A stretch of DNA of 64,000 bases from Lachnospiraceae bacterium. GTDB lineage: Bacteria; Bacillota; Clostridia; Lachnospirales; Lachnospiraceae. Positions 19,165-28,508 of this stretch are shown here, piece after piece (position 1 is the stretch's first letter; each line of letters opens with the position of its first letter). The translations under genes were made by a program, and so were the position numbers. The stretch covers positions 172,475-236,474 of the forward strand of contig JAILNS010000031.1 of NCBI GenBank assembly GCA_024691305.1. The letters run 5' to 3'. Under the pieces are notes generated by a model, which saw nothing but the letters and a program-made list of their open reading frames with translations, made no database searches and was not told the DNA's origin.

Positions 19165-19908
19165 ATGTCTGTAGAGACCGTTTTTCAGGAAAAAAGGGAA
19201 CTGCATATCAAGGGACTTACAATAGACTGGGACAAGATATCGGAGTCCAGTTATCTAAGAAATATCGAATCGGTATCCAAGATACAACATATGGAATTTC
19301 ATAAACCGATCACTTTCTTTGTCGGAGAGAACGGAAGCGGAAAATCGACACTTCTTGAAGCAATTGCCGTCTCATATGGGTTTAATCCCGAAGGCGGAAC
19401 CAAAAACTACAGTTTTTCTACTTATGATTCACATTCCGAAATGTGTGATGCTATACGTCTGATACGTGGATTTAGCAAGCCCGGATGGGGATATTTTCTT
19501 CGTGCCGAAAGCTTTTATAATGTTGCAAGTGCGGAAGAGGAATACAGCAAATTCGGAGGGATTCCCCAGCACTATCATGAAAAATCTCATGGTGAGAGTT
19601 TTCTTGCCATGGCTCAGAGTAACTTCAGGAGCAATGGGGTATATTTACTCGATGAGCCGGAAGCCGCTCTTTCCCCTCAAAGACAGCTTACTCTTCTAAT
19701 GGAGATAGTAAGATGCGCTAAAGAAGGATCACAGTTTATAATAGTAACACACTCGCCCATACTCCTTGGGATTCCGGATGCGGAGATAATAAGCTTTGAT
19801 GACGGCGAGATACATACATGTGACTATGAAGATACCGACAGTTATCAGATAACCGAGATGTTCATCAATAACCGAAAGCAGTTCCTTAAGCGGCTGCTGG
19901 ATGAATGA
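19165..19908 (+). CDS. AAA/ABC-type ATPase (AAA_21/23-like)
   Basis: ATG 19165 is preferred over GTG 19156, which lies too close to AAGGTGAT (19145). The 247-residue protein has Walker A (GENGSGKST), a Q-loop area, a signature-like HGESF, Walker B (YLLDEPEAALSP) and a switch His (VTHSP). It is a single-chain predicted ATPase of the type often met in defence or repair operons, without a second domain. It lies 38 bases after the alpha-CTD gene and may share its transcript. Confidence 0.82.
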   Translation: MSVETVFQEKRELHIKGLTIDWDKISESSYLRNIESVSKIQHMEFHKPITFFVGENGSGKSTLLEAIAVSYGFNPEGGTKNYSFSTYDSHSEMCDAIRLIRGFSKPGWGYFLRAESFYNVASAEEEYSKFGGIPQHYHEKSHGESFLAMAQSNFRSNGVYLLDEPEAALSPQRQLTLLMEIVRCAKEGSQFIIVTHSPILLGIPDAEIISFDDGEIHTCDYEDTDSYQITEMFINNRKQFLKRLLDE

Positions 19909-19944
19909 AGATCGACAGTATATAGCGATGAGCTGCCGTGAGGA

Positions 19945-20430
19945 ATGACTATGATCGATCAAAAAGTATATGATGTACTTAAAAGTAAAGGTTTTGAGAA
20001 CCGTATCACCGAGCATAAAGAGACAATAGATACCGTAGAACATGCAGCGATACAGGTTGGATGCAGTGAAGCAGAGATAGCAAAGACTCTTTCTTTTATT
20101 GTAGAAGGAAAACCCGTTATCGTTGTCATGGCGGGGGACGGAAGGGTAAACAGTTCAAAGTTCAAGGCACAGTTTCATACCAAGCCTTCCATGGTACCAA
20201 GAGACAGGGTAGAAGAACTGATCGGTTTTCTTCCGGGTGGCGTCTGCCCGTTTGGTGTAGCTACAGGTATCCCCATATGGCTCGATATTTCCATGAAGAG
20301 ATTTGAGTACGTTCATCCTGCGGGAGGAAATGAATATACATCTGTTAAACTTACTCCCAATGAACTGGAAACAGCTTCCGGTGCAATAGGATGGTGTGAT
20401 GTATGTAAAGGCTGGGAACCGGAGGAGTGA
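19945..20430 (+). CDS. YbaK/EbsC-family aminoacyl-tRNA deacylase-like protein
   Basis: 161 residues of the YbaK/ProX editing fold, with GKPVIVVMAGDGRVNSSKFK and the FLPGGVCPFG loop typical of the subgroup. Such proteins hydrolyse mischarged tRNAs, often Cys- or Ala-tRNA(Pro). Start at ATG 19945 or 19951, both after GTGAGG. Two further editing proteins lie at 53.6-54.7 kb. A terminator follows. Confidence 0.85.
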   Translation: MTMIDQKVYDVLKSKGFENRITEHKETIDTVEHAAIQVGCSEAEIAKTLSFIVEGKPVIVVMAGDGRVNSSKFKAQFHTKPSMVPRDRVEELIGFLPGGVCPFGVATGIPIWLDISMKRFEYVHPAGGNEYTSVKLTPNELETASGAIGWCDVCKGWEPEE

Positions 20431-20478
20431 TATCATATTTGAGATCCTATCAGATATATAAACAATAATAATTTAAGG

Positions 20479-20511
20479 GCTGCGACCGGTTTTGGGGTGC
20501 GCGGCTTTTTT
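20479..20511 (+). terminator. Rho-independent terminator after the YbaK-type gene
   Basis: GCTGCG-ACC pairs with GGT-(bulge)-GCGGC-type sequence around a T-rich loop, followed by TTTTTT. The rest of the 219-bp gap to the next gene holds a LexA-like half-matching box at 20534-20547 and no other clear signal. Confidence 0.7.
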
Positions 20512-20649
20512 GTATTAAAAGCGACCTTAAAGGCGAACGTATGATCCTGAGTACGTCCGTTTTATTGTACTTGAAATGTTTTATCCTTTGAATGTAGGGT
20601 GGCAAAAGTCTTTTAAAACAATGAAGACTACAGAACAGGAGGGAAACAT

Positions 20650-21006
20650 ATGAGTACTTATACAGATACACTGTGGATGGAAGAAAACAGTTATCACAGT
20701 TTGAGCAGAGCTAAGGAAAGGGCCGGCCTTAACAGAAAAAAGGCTGAGAAGATGATAAATCTGGCCAGAGAACGCGGAACCGGTTATGAAGATTGCAGAT
20801 GGTCCATAGACAGATATTTCTTACTTTGCAGGACGAATGATGTTTGTCTGGCACTGGCATACAATGGGTTTTGTTTCATATTTGACAGAAATACAGCCAA
20901 CTGCATAACAATGTATCCTCTGCCTAAGGATTTTGGCAAAAAGAAAACTTTTTACGCTAAGAGTAACAGGAGAAACATAGTACACGAAATGCTTCAGTAT
21001 GCATGA
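20650..21006 (+). CDS. Conserved hypothetical protein, 118 residues
   Basis: ATG 20650 follows ACAGGAGGG, a strong site. The N-terminal half is helical and basic (SLSRAKERAGLNRKKAEKMI); the C-terminal half looks like beta strands with Cys residues (FLLCRTNDVCLALAYNGFCF). No signal peptide or membrane segment. I do not recognise a characterised family. It lies alone between a terminator and sbcD. Confidence 0.65.
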   Translation: MSTYTDTLWMEENSYHSLSRAKERAGLNRKKAEKMINLARERGTGYEDCRWSIDRYFLLCRTNDVCLALAYNGFCFIFDRNTANCITMYPLPKDFGKKKTFYAKSNRRNIVHEMLQYA

Positions 21007-21089
21007 GAACGGTTTTGCTTATCACATTTTTTTTATATTATATAAAAAGAGACTGTGGTCATTGATCAGTAATCGAAAGGATTCGGAAT

Positions 21090-22265
21090 ATGAAATTATT
21101 ACATGTGGGTGATCTTCATTTGGGTAAATCACTGTTAAACTACGATCTTATTGAGGATCAGGAATATATCCTGGAGCAGGTGCTTGAGATAATAAAACGG
21201 GAGAATGTGGATGCACTCCTTGTAGCAGGGGATGTTTATGATAAATCCATTCCGAGTGAGGCTGCAACAAGGCTCTTGGATAAATTTTTAATTAGTCTCA
21301 GTCATATGGAAGTTAAGACATATATGATAAGCGGAAACCATGATTCCGATGAGAGATTAAATTATGCAAGGACATTTATGGAAAGTCATGGCATTTATAT
21401 ATCCTCCGTTTATGATGGAGAATTAAAGAAATATGTTTTAAAAACCGAAAGTGAGAATGATCCGGACGAGGTTGATATATATATGCTTCCGTTCGTAAAG
21501 GCATCACAGGTCAGGCATTTTTATCCCAAAGCAAATATAAATAATTATGAAGATGCCGTTAGAGTGATAATAGAAAATACGGAAATAGACGAGAGTAAAT
21601 GCAATATAATGATCGCTCATCAATATGTGACCGGTTGTAATGGGTCTGTTGAATTAGCAGGATCGGAGAGTAATGCAACTAAAAATGTGGGCTTTGTTGA
21701 ACAGATAGGATATGAATGTTTTGATAAGTTTGATTATGTTGCACTTGGACACATTCATACACCACAAAAAGTCGGCAGGGAAACAGTCAGATATTCGGGA
21801 TCTCCGCTTAAATACTCATTAAGTGAGATATGGAAGGACAAATCTGTCCCCCTTATAACCATTAATGATAAATCGGATATACAGATCGACCTTATACCAC
21901 TTAAGCCAAAACGAGAATTTCGTCAGTTAAATGGAAAAATGAAAGAATTACTCAAGGAAGAGAATATAACTGATACAGATGACTATATTTATGTGAAATT
22001 GACAGACGACGAGATCATTAACGATGCAATAGGAATATTCAGGAAGACATATCCTAATACCCTAAAACTGATATATGACAATGATCATACAAAGACAATA
22101 GAAGACGTAGATATTTCCGAAATAACCGAGAACAGGTCATTTGAGGATCTTATCAGTGATTTTTATATTAATGTTTACGGCAGTGAGATCACAGACGAAG
22201 AAATGAAGATAATGAGAGAAATAGCCGGAGAGGTAGGTATTATAAATGAAGCCGATCAAACTTAA
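21090..22265 (+). CDS. sbcD: Exonuclease subunit SbcD (Mre11-type nuclease)
   Basis: 391 residues, a calcineurin-like phosphoesterase with the five expected motifs: GDLHLGKS, GDVYDKS, SGNHDSD, AHQYV and GHIHTPQ. With SbcC it forms the ATP-dependent nuclease that opens hairpins and processes double-strand break ends. RBS GAAAGGA; the 3' end overlaps sbcC by 20 bases. The promoter is probably in the AT-rich stretch 21016-21050. Confidence 0.96.
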   Translation: MKLLHVGDLHLGKSLLNYDLIEDQEYILEQVLEIIKRENVDALLVAGDVYDKSIPSEAATRLLDKFLISLSHMEVKTYMISGNHDSDERLNYARTFMESHGIYISSVYDGELKKYVLKTESENDPDEVDIYMLPFVKASQVRHFYPKANINNYEDAVRVIIENTEIDESKCNIMIAHQYVTGCNGSVELAGSESNATKNVGFVEQIGYECFDKFDYVALGHIHTPQKVGRETVRYSGSPLKYSLSEIWKDKSVPLITINDKSDIQIDLIPLKPKREFRQLNGKMKELLKEENITDTDDYIYVKLTDDEIINDAIGIFRKTYPNTLKLIYDNDHTKTIEDVDISEITENRSFEDLISDFYINVYGSEITDEEMKIMREIAGEVGIINEADQT

Positions 22266-25200
22266 GATGTGTGCATTTGGCCCGTATGCAGGGGAGATGC
22301 CCGAAATAGATTTTGAACAGTTTAGTGATAATGGTCTTTTTTTGATATGTGGAGACACAGGAGCGGGGAAGACCATGATCTTTGATGCAATCTTTTTTGC
22401 ATTATACGGGAATTCCAGTGGAACCTATCGTAAAGACAAACACTTAAGAAGTGAATATGCCAAGGACGATGTCAGAAGTTATGTTGATTTCTATTTCTCA
22501 CATCAGGGTAAAAACTACCATATATACAGACAGCCTTCCTATCAGCGTCATAAACTCAGAGGTGAAGGTACTATTGAGGAAAAAGAATGGGCCATATTTT
22601 ATGAAGAAGGCAAAGCTCCTATCGAAGGTCACGTACCTGTTAAAAGAGCTATAGAAGAACTGCTTCATATAAATGAGAAGCAGTTTAAACAGATAGCAAT
22701 GATCGCTCAGGGAGAATTTGTTAATCTGATAAATACCGAGACATCCGAGAGAACCGGTATACTGCGTACTATTTTTGAAACCGAGCCATATAATAATATT
22801 GAGATCAAATTAAAGGAAAGAATGAATCAAAACCAGGTACTGAGGGATAAACTTGAAGGCGCTATAATTCAGTACTTTGATGATGTTATAGCTAAGGCCG
22901 GAAGTGATCTTGCCAATCAACTTGACAGCCTTAAGTCCGGAGCAGCTTCTTATACCGACTTAGGTAAAACAGCTGAACTGATACAAATGATCGAGGCAAT
23001 CATAACGGAAGACAAGGCAGCAAAAAAAGAAGCCGTGGTAACCCTTAAACAGGCTGAAGACGAATTAAATAAGTGTAAGGAAAAACTCACGCTGGCTGAG
23101 TCCAATAATAATGCGATCAAAAGAGTTAATGAACTTAAAACTGCGAAGGCAGAACTTGATGGTCATAAAAAAGAAATAAATGAGATCGAAACAGTATTGA
23201 CCAGACAAAAGATGGCGACAAGGGAAGTCAATCCATTTTTTGTTGCCTGGAATGCTAAAAGCTCTGAAATCAGAACTTCAAATGAGCAGATCGCAGTCAA
23301 GCATGGTGAGGAAACTGTTGCTAAGGAAGATTGTCAAAGAGCAAACGAACGTGTGGCGGAAACCGAGAAGCTTACAGTACGGTCGGACGAACTTAAACGG
23401 ATAATAGACAGGATCACTGAAGAAGAAACAAAATATCATACCCGGGATAAGTTAAAAATCAAGCTCAAAGATCTTGAGAAGGCGATCGGCGATTTTGATT
23501 CCGAGGAAAGGAACTTGAGTGACAGAGAAAAAGAATTAAAGGATTTGATAAGATCACTTAATGATACAAGGTTAGAGTTAAATGAGACTCCCGGTGAGCT
23601 CGAAAAGGTAAAAGCAGAGGCTGCAAGTTTACATAATATTAAAGAACGTATTTCCGATATCTTAGAAAATAAAATTCCTGAAAGGGATAACAGACGAAAA
23701 ATCCTTACCGAAAGGCAAAATGAGTTTAAGTCAGCCGCTGAGGAATATGAAAGAGCAAATCAGGAATATGTGAGCGCAATGAAGATATTTGAATGTCATC
23801 GTGCCGGTATTCTCGCAAAAGATCTGAAAGAGGGGCAGAAATGTCCGGTTTGTGGTGCTACTCATCATCCCGAACTTGCACAGCTTCCTGAAGATAATAT
23901 CACAGAGCCTGAACTTGAGATTTTGAAATCCAAAGAAACTGAACTTAGTGAAAAGAGAGCATCTCTTAATACAGAGGCAGCAAAAGCAAAGATATCATTG
24001 GAAGAGTATGAGGCGCAGATAAGAATTGACATACTTGACTGTATAGAAGATTCCACTCCGGATATAAAGACAGAAGGATTAGGGATCAACGAACTTGTGG
24101 ATTCTTTAAAGAACGCAGGTAATCTGATAGACGAGAAGATAAGCAGCAACAATAGGCTGAAATCAAAGTTGGAAGGAGATCTAAATACATTAAGAGATAC
24201 GGAGGCAAGACTTACAAAGGCTTCCGGCGAAGATACCGAGGCTATCACAGAAAAGAAGAATGTTCTTATTGCAAGGAAGAATGATGCAGAGAATAGTCTT
24301 ATTGAGGTTAATACTACACTAAAATCTCTGGATGAACTCAGTTATCCTGATTGGGAAAGAGCGTCTTATGCAAAGACAGAAGCAGAAGCAGAACTTCGTG
24401 ATATCACAAAGGAAATTCAGACAGCTGCTAATATAAAGGCGGAGGCCGATAAAAAACTATCCGCTGTCATAGCTGAAATCAGGACACTTGATGAAACCCT
24501 GAAGATGCAGCGGGAAGATGAGAAAAAACTTAAAGAAGAACTTGATGAAAAACTTAAGGTCAAAGGTTTTGGATCTCTTGATGAAATGCAGGCGCTTGTG
24601 GTCAGTGAGTCTTTTATAAAAGATAAGGATGATCTGATCAATGGTTATAAAAATGCCGTTAATACCAATCAGGTACAGTTGAAACAAGCACAAAATGATG
24701 CAGCAGGGAAGACTTTTATAGACTCGGACGAACTTAAAAACGAATGTAAAGACAGGGAAACTTTGCTTTCCGGTATCAGGGAATCGGTAAATGATATAAC
24801 AAACAGGATAAATAACAATACTGAAAAACGTGATAACATCAAAGCCCGGGTAAGTGAGTTTGAAAAATCCCATAAAGAATACGGTAAATGTAAGCGTCTT
24901 TATGAACTGGTACGAGGAACAAGCGGTAATGGGAAGATAACATTTGAGCAGTATATTCAGGCTGCGGGTTTTGATAAGATCATAGCTGCTGCAAACAAGA
25001 GACTTATGCCCATGAGTGGCGGTCAGTATGAACTGCGCAGACTTGGCGGTGAATTAAGTAAGCAGAGTAATACGTTCCTGAATCTTGAAGTGCTGGATAA
25101 TTATACGGGACACACAAGGCCTGTAGGTACCGTATCGGGTGGAGAAAGCTTTAAAGCTGCTTTAAGTCTGGCACTTGGTTTATCAGATACTGTATCGTCA

Positions 25201-25428
25201 AGTCTGGGAGGAGTTCAGATGGATGCTCTTTTTATTGATGAAGGATTCGGATCTCTTGATTCAGATTCCATAGATACGGCTTTGGATGTTTTGACAGATC
25301 TTTCCGGCACAAACAAACTGGTCGGGGTAATAAGCCACAGAGAGGAACTCAAAGAAGAGATACCACAGCAGATACGTGTAAAAAAGACCCGTGAGGGAAG
25401 CACTTTTACGATAAATACAGGGGTGTGA
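22246..25428 (+). CDS. sbcC: Exonuclease subunit SbcC (Rad50-type ATPase)
   Basis: 1060 residues. Walker A is at 36-43 (GDTGAGKT). Two long coiled coils flank the zinc hook CPVC at 533-536. The ABC signature (SGGESF, about 963) and Walker B (LFIDEGFGSLD, about 994) close the C-terminal lobe. Translationally coupled to sbcD. Four genes continue on the same strand at very short spacing, so the sbcDC transcript probably extends well beyond the nuclease. Confidence 0.96.
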   Translation: MKPIKLKMCAFGPYAGEMPEIDFEQFSDNGLFLICGDTGAGKTMIFDAIFFALYGNSSGTYRKDKHLRSEYAKDDVRSYVDFYFSHQGKNYHIYRQPSYQRHKLRGEGTIEEKEWAIFYEEGKAPIEGHVPVKRAIEELLHINEKQFKQIAMIAQGEFVNLINTETSERTGILRTIFETEPYNNIEIKLKERMNQNQVLRDKLEGAIIQYFDDVIAKAGSDLANQLDSLKSGAASYTDLGKTAELIQMIEAIITEDKAAKKEAVVTLKQAEDELNKCKEKLTLAESNNNAIKRVNELKTAKAELDGHKKEINEIETVLTRQKMATREVNPFFVAWNAKSSEIRTSNEQIAVKHGEETVAKEDCQRANERVAETEKLTVRSDELKRIIDRITEEETKYHTRDKLKIKLKDLEKAIGDFDSEERNLSDREKELKDLIRSLNDTRLELNETPGELEKVKAEAASLHNIKERISDILENKIPERDNRRKILTERQNEFKSAAEEYERANQEYVSAMKIFECHRAGILAKDLKEGQKCPVCGATHHPELAQLPEDNITEPELEILKSKETELSEKRASLNTEAAKAKISLEEYEAQIRIDILDCIEDSTPDIKTEGLGINELVDSLKNAGNLIDEKISSNNRLKSKLEGDLNTLRDTEARLTKASGEDTEAITEKKNVLIARKNDAENSLIEVNTTLKSLDELSYPDWERASYAKTEAEAELRDITKEIQTAANIKAEADKKLSAVIAEIRTLDETLKMQREDEKKLKEELDEKLKVKGFGSLDEMQALVVSESFIKDKDDLINGYKNAVNTNQVQLKQAQNDAAGKTFIDSDELKNECKDRETLLSGIRESVNDITNRINNNTEKRDNIKARVSEFEKSHKEYGKCKRLYELVRGTSGNGKITFEQYIQAAGFDKIIAAANKRLMPMSGGQYELRRLGGELSKQSNTFLNLEVLDNYTGHTRPVGTVSGGESFKAALSLALGLSDTVSSSLGGVQMDALFIDEGFGSLDSDSIDTALDVLTDLSGTNKLVGVISHREELKEEIPQQIRVKKTREGSTFTINTGV

Positions 25429-25432
25429 GAAT

Positions 25433-26311
25433 ATGACAGTTAAGGAAGCAAGAAAGATTGTAAACAGCTTCGCAGATAACGATAATCCATCAGGAGATGA
25501 CGAATTTATGTTCATCGAAGCAATGGGATTTCTTATTGAAGAGGAACACAATCCCGCCGACATGATGTATCTTGGCGGATATTACTATGAACTTAAGGAG
25601 TTTGATAAAGCCATTAAGTACTATGAAATGGCGGCGGCTTTTGACTATGATCCGGCCTATGAGGGCCTTGGTTATATATGGTACTACGGAAGAACAGGCA
25701 AAAGGGATTATAAGAAGGCTTTTCATTATTTCTCGATCCTTAAAGACAAGGGCGATCCGGTTTCCACATATAAGATCGCAGATATGTACAAGAATGGATA
25801 TTATGTTGATAAGGATGAGGAAAAATATGAGCAGATCATAGAAGAACTCTATACTAAAGTCAGGACCATGAGAAATGTATTTGATCCTGTTCCCGAAGTA
25901 TATACGAGACTTGCGAGGATAAGGGTCAAATACGGACAAAAAGACGAGGCTGTGGAATTGTATCTTTATGCCAAGGATTTTCTGGCACAGAGGATCAAAT
26001 ACAATGCATTTTTTGGAAATCTGAATATCATGAAGTGGCTTATAGATGATCTGTATGAACTGATCGGGTTCGATAAAGATTATTTTGATCTTTATGATAT
26101 GTATTATCTTTTAAAGAAGCCATGTAAGATCGTTTTTTTGTATGAAGGAGAGTGGCAAAAAACAGAGGTAGTAGCGGAAGGAAATGAGTGTAATATATGC
26201 TTTAACGGCAAATGGTTTCGGGGAAGAGACGAATTCTATTCACAAGCTGTTTTGAATGATCATAAACTAACGAGCATATATGATGAATTGTATGGATTTG
26301 AGGTGAAATGA
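25433..26311 (+). CDS. TPR/Sel1-type repeat protein in the sbcDC operon
   Basis: 292 residues starting five bases after sbcC. Residues about 35-180 hold Sel1/TPR-like helical pairs (YLGGYYYELKEFDKAIKYYE; LGYIWYYGRTGKRDYKKAF; YKIADMYKNGYYV). The C-terminal about 80 residues form a distinct domain with strands (KIVFLYEGEWQKTEVVAEG) and Cys residues. The repeats suggest a scaffold for protein contacts. Function unknown; the position suggests a link to SbcDC or to the J-domain-like protein it overlaps by four bases. Confidence 0.75.
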   Translation: MTVKEARKIVNSFADNDNPSGDDEFMFIEAMGFLIEEEHNPADMMYLGGYYYELKEFDKAIKYYEMAAAFDYDPAYEGLGYIWYYGRTGKRDYKKAFHYFSILKDKGDPVSTYKIADMYKNGYYVDKDEEKYEQIIEELYTKVRTMRNVFDPVPEVYTRLARIRVKYGQKDEAVELYLYAKDFLAQRIKYNAFFGNLNIMKWLIDDLYELIGFDKDYFDLYDMYYLLKKPCKIVFLYEGEWQKTEVVAEGNECNICFNGKWFRGRDEFYSQAVLNDHKLTSIYDELYGFEVK

Positions 26312-27096
26312 TGCCGGATGAGATCATAAGAATACGAAATGCATCATATGCTGAATATGAAGAAATGTTGATGCGCAGGGATGAATACAGCAAAGAGGCT
26401 TTTTTGATCCAACAGAAATATATACGGACTTTCGGTCAATTGATACTTGATGTTTTTAAACTCAAGATAGAATGTATCCGTAAGAAAAAAACAATAGAGT
26501 ATTGCCAGGCATTTATAAATCGCGGGGAATCCATAGATCATGATGCTCTCAGGGATTTTCTGAAAAAAGAAATGGAAGAATATAATGCACGACTTGACAG
26601 GATGATACGTGATCATGAAAATGCCAAAGATACCCAAAGGATTACCGAGGCAGACCGGCTTGAGATCAAACGTATATATCACAGAATGGTCAAGAAACTG
26701 CATCCCGATGTTAATCCGCTTGTTAAGGAGAGTCATGAACTGGGAGAATTATGGCTGAAACTGACGATCGCTTATAAATGTAATGATCTAAAAAGCATGA
26801 AAGAAACAGAGATACTTATAAATGCATATATTGACAAGAACGGACCGGAATATTCAGAGATAGAGATCCCGGATATAGAGGATAAGATAAAAGAGGTAAA
26901 AGAAGAGACCGAAAAGATCAAATCTACAGATCCATATCAGTATAAATATCTTTTGGAAGATCCAGAGGCGGTTGAACTAAAAAAGACAGAGCTTAAAAAT
27001 GAACTTAAAGAATATGAGGATCACAGCAAAGAACTAGAAACGATTCTTACAGGATATGCAGCGAAGGGAGTTACATTTACATGGCGAATGAATTAA
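26308..27096 (+). CDS. Coiled-coil protein with J-domain-like motif
   Basis: 262 residues, mostly helical and charged. A DnaJ-like segment appears near residues 112-160: RIYHRMVKKLHPDVNP followed by a helix ELWLKLTIAYKCND, so the HPD tripeptide and the two flanking helices are present. Long coiled coils lie on both sides. It could recruit Hsp70 or simply reuse the fold. ATG overlaps the preceding stop (ATGATG), and the 3' end overlaps the HIRAN gene by 16 bases. Confidence 0.7.
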   Translation: MMPDEIIRIRNASYAEYEEMLMRRDEYSKEAFLIQQKYIRTFGQLILDVFKLKIECIRKKKTIEYCQAFINRGESIDHDALRDFLKKEMEEYNARLDRMIRDHENAKDTQRITEADRLEIKRIYHRMVKKLHPDVNPLVKESHELGELWLKLTIAYKCNDLKSMKETEILINAYIDKNGPEYSEIEIPDIEDKIKEVKEETEKIKSTDPYQYKYLLEDPEAVELKKTELKNELKEYEDHSKELETILTGYAAKGVTFTWRMN

Positions 27097-27473
27097 CAGA
27101 CTATGAACAGAATCTTGTTACCGTAGTAGACGGACATGACCTGAGTGATATAATAAAACCCTTTATCAAGGAAATTCATCTGTTCGATTCCTATATAGCA
27201 GGGACCACTCATTTAGAGGATGCGTCTGTTCTTGATAATATCAAAGAAGGTGAAAGTCTTTTATTGAGAAGGGAAGATAACAGATTCGACTCCAATGCAA
27301 TACTCATCTTAAATGAACAGGACAAGAAACTCGGATACGTGCCGGAAAAGGATAATACGGTATTTGCAAGATTAATGGATGCCGGCAAAATACTTAAGGC
27401 CAAAGTCAATAGGATCGAGGATAAGGGATATATGAAAGTCATAGGAGTAGGTATATATCTGGTCGATCTGTGA
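27081..27473 (+). CDS. HIRAN-domain protein
   Basis: 130 residues. Residues about 28-128 match the HIRAN fold: the start IHLFDSYIAGTTH, the central LLLRREDNRFDSNAI and the GYVPEKDN turn. HIRAN domains bind 3' ends of single-stranded DNA and are usually fused to helicases such as HLTF; in bacteria they are also found alone. Its place at the end of an sbcDC operon fits a role in sensing DNA ends. Confidence 0.82.
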   Translation: MANELTDYEQNLVTVVDGHDLSDIIKPFIKEIHLFDSYIAGTTHLEDASVLDNIKEGESLLLRREDNRFDSNAILILNEQDKKLGYVPEKDNTVFARLMDAGKILKAKVNRIEDKGYMKVIGVGIYLVDL

Positions 27474-27485
27474 TAGAATTATAAG

Positions 27486-28475
27486 ATGAAAAATGTCAAT
27501 GTCGTCGCAGCGATCATCTGTGACAATTATGATAACAAAAATAAGATATTTGCTACTCAGCGCGGGTATGGGTCATATAAGGATAAGTGGGAGTTTCCCG
27601 GCGGAAAGATCGAGGATGGAGAATCACCCGAAGAAGCACTAAAAAGGGAGATCAGAGAAGAACTTGATGCCAAGATCAGCGTCCATGAACTGCTATACAT
27701 TATAGATTATGACTACCCTGAGTTTCATTTACATATGAACTGTTACTGGGCAACTCTGGAGGGCGGAGAGATCAAACTTCTTGAGCATGAAGCTGCAAGG
27801 TGGCTTGATGCTTCATCGCTTATGAGCGTAGACTGGCTGCCTGCCGATCTGGCGATTCTTCCGGTCATAGCCAAAGCACTTTCAGGGACGATCCGTTATT
27901 ACAATGATCATGCCGAAGACTTTGTTTCTAATACAGTTTCGTCTGATATGAGTGAAAATTATGCTGAGTTTCTTAAACTTATACCGGCTCATGGAAGGAT
28001 CCTTGATTTTGGATGCGGTTCAGGCAGAGACACTAAGTTTTTTCTGGACAGCGGATATGAAACAGAAGCTATAGACGGATCGGAAGAACTTTGCAGGATA
28101 GCATCCGAATATACGGGTATCCGGGTAAGCCATATGCTCTTTTCCGAACTGAATGAAAAGGATAAGTATGATGGAATCTGGGCATGTGCATCCATACTTC
28201 ATCTGACGGCAGATGAACTTAAGGGAGTGCTTGATAAAATGCTTGTTGCACTTAAGTCTGATGGAGTTATATATACATCTTTTAAATACGGTACGGGAGA
28301 GAGAATCCGGGATGGGAGGATTTTCAGTGATTTTACTGAAGAATCGTTTGCTGAATTTGCATTGTCCGTTCCTAATCTTTACGTGATCAAAACCTGGACC
28401 ACACAAGATGTGCGCCCGGGAAGAGAAAATGAGAAATGGCTGAATCTGATCATAAAAAGATCAGATATGACCTGA
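27486..28475 (+). CDS. Nudix (MutT-like) hydrolase fused to SAM-dependent methyltransferase
   Basis: 329 residues. Residues 1-130 are a Nudix domain with the box GKIEDGESPEEALKREIREE preceded by WEFPG, as in MutT/8-oxo-dGTP diphosphatases. Residues about 135-325 are a class I methyltransferase with motif I ILDFGCGSGRDTKFF and a TehB-like order. The ORF is continuous with no frameshift at the joint. It lies 12 bases after the HIRAN gene and so probably belongs to the same transcript. A nucleotide-pool cleaning plus methyl transfer activity is predicted; the methyl acceptor is unknown. Confidence 0.85.
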   Translation: MKNVNVVAAIICDNYDNKNKIFATQRGYGSYKDKWEFPGGKIEDGESPEEALKREIREELDAKISVHELLYIIDYDYPEFHLHMNCYWATLEGGEIKLLEHEAARWLDASSLMSVDWLPADLAILPVIAKALSGTIRYYNDHAEDFVSNTVSSDMSENYAEFLKLIPAHGRILDFGCGSGRDTKFFLDSGYETEAIDGSEELCRIASEYTGIRVSHMLFSELNEKDKYDGIWACASILHLTADELKGVLDKMLVALKSDGVIYTSFKYGTGERIRDGRIFSDFTEESFAEFALSVPNLYVIKTWTTQDVRPGRENEKWLNLIIKRSDMT

Positions 28476-28508
28476 AATAATTTTCGATTATTTAGGAGAG
28501 GAATTTAT

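Noticed and set aside
24457..24873. Long antisense open frames within sbcC
   Set aside because: They mirror the Lys/Glu-rich coiled-coil coding strand, lack ribosome binding sites and give low-complexity Phe/Ser-rich peptides.
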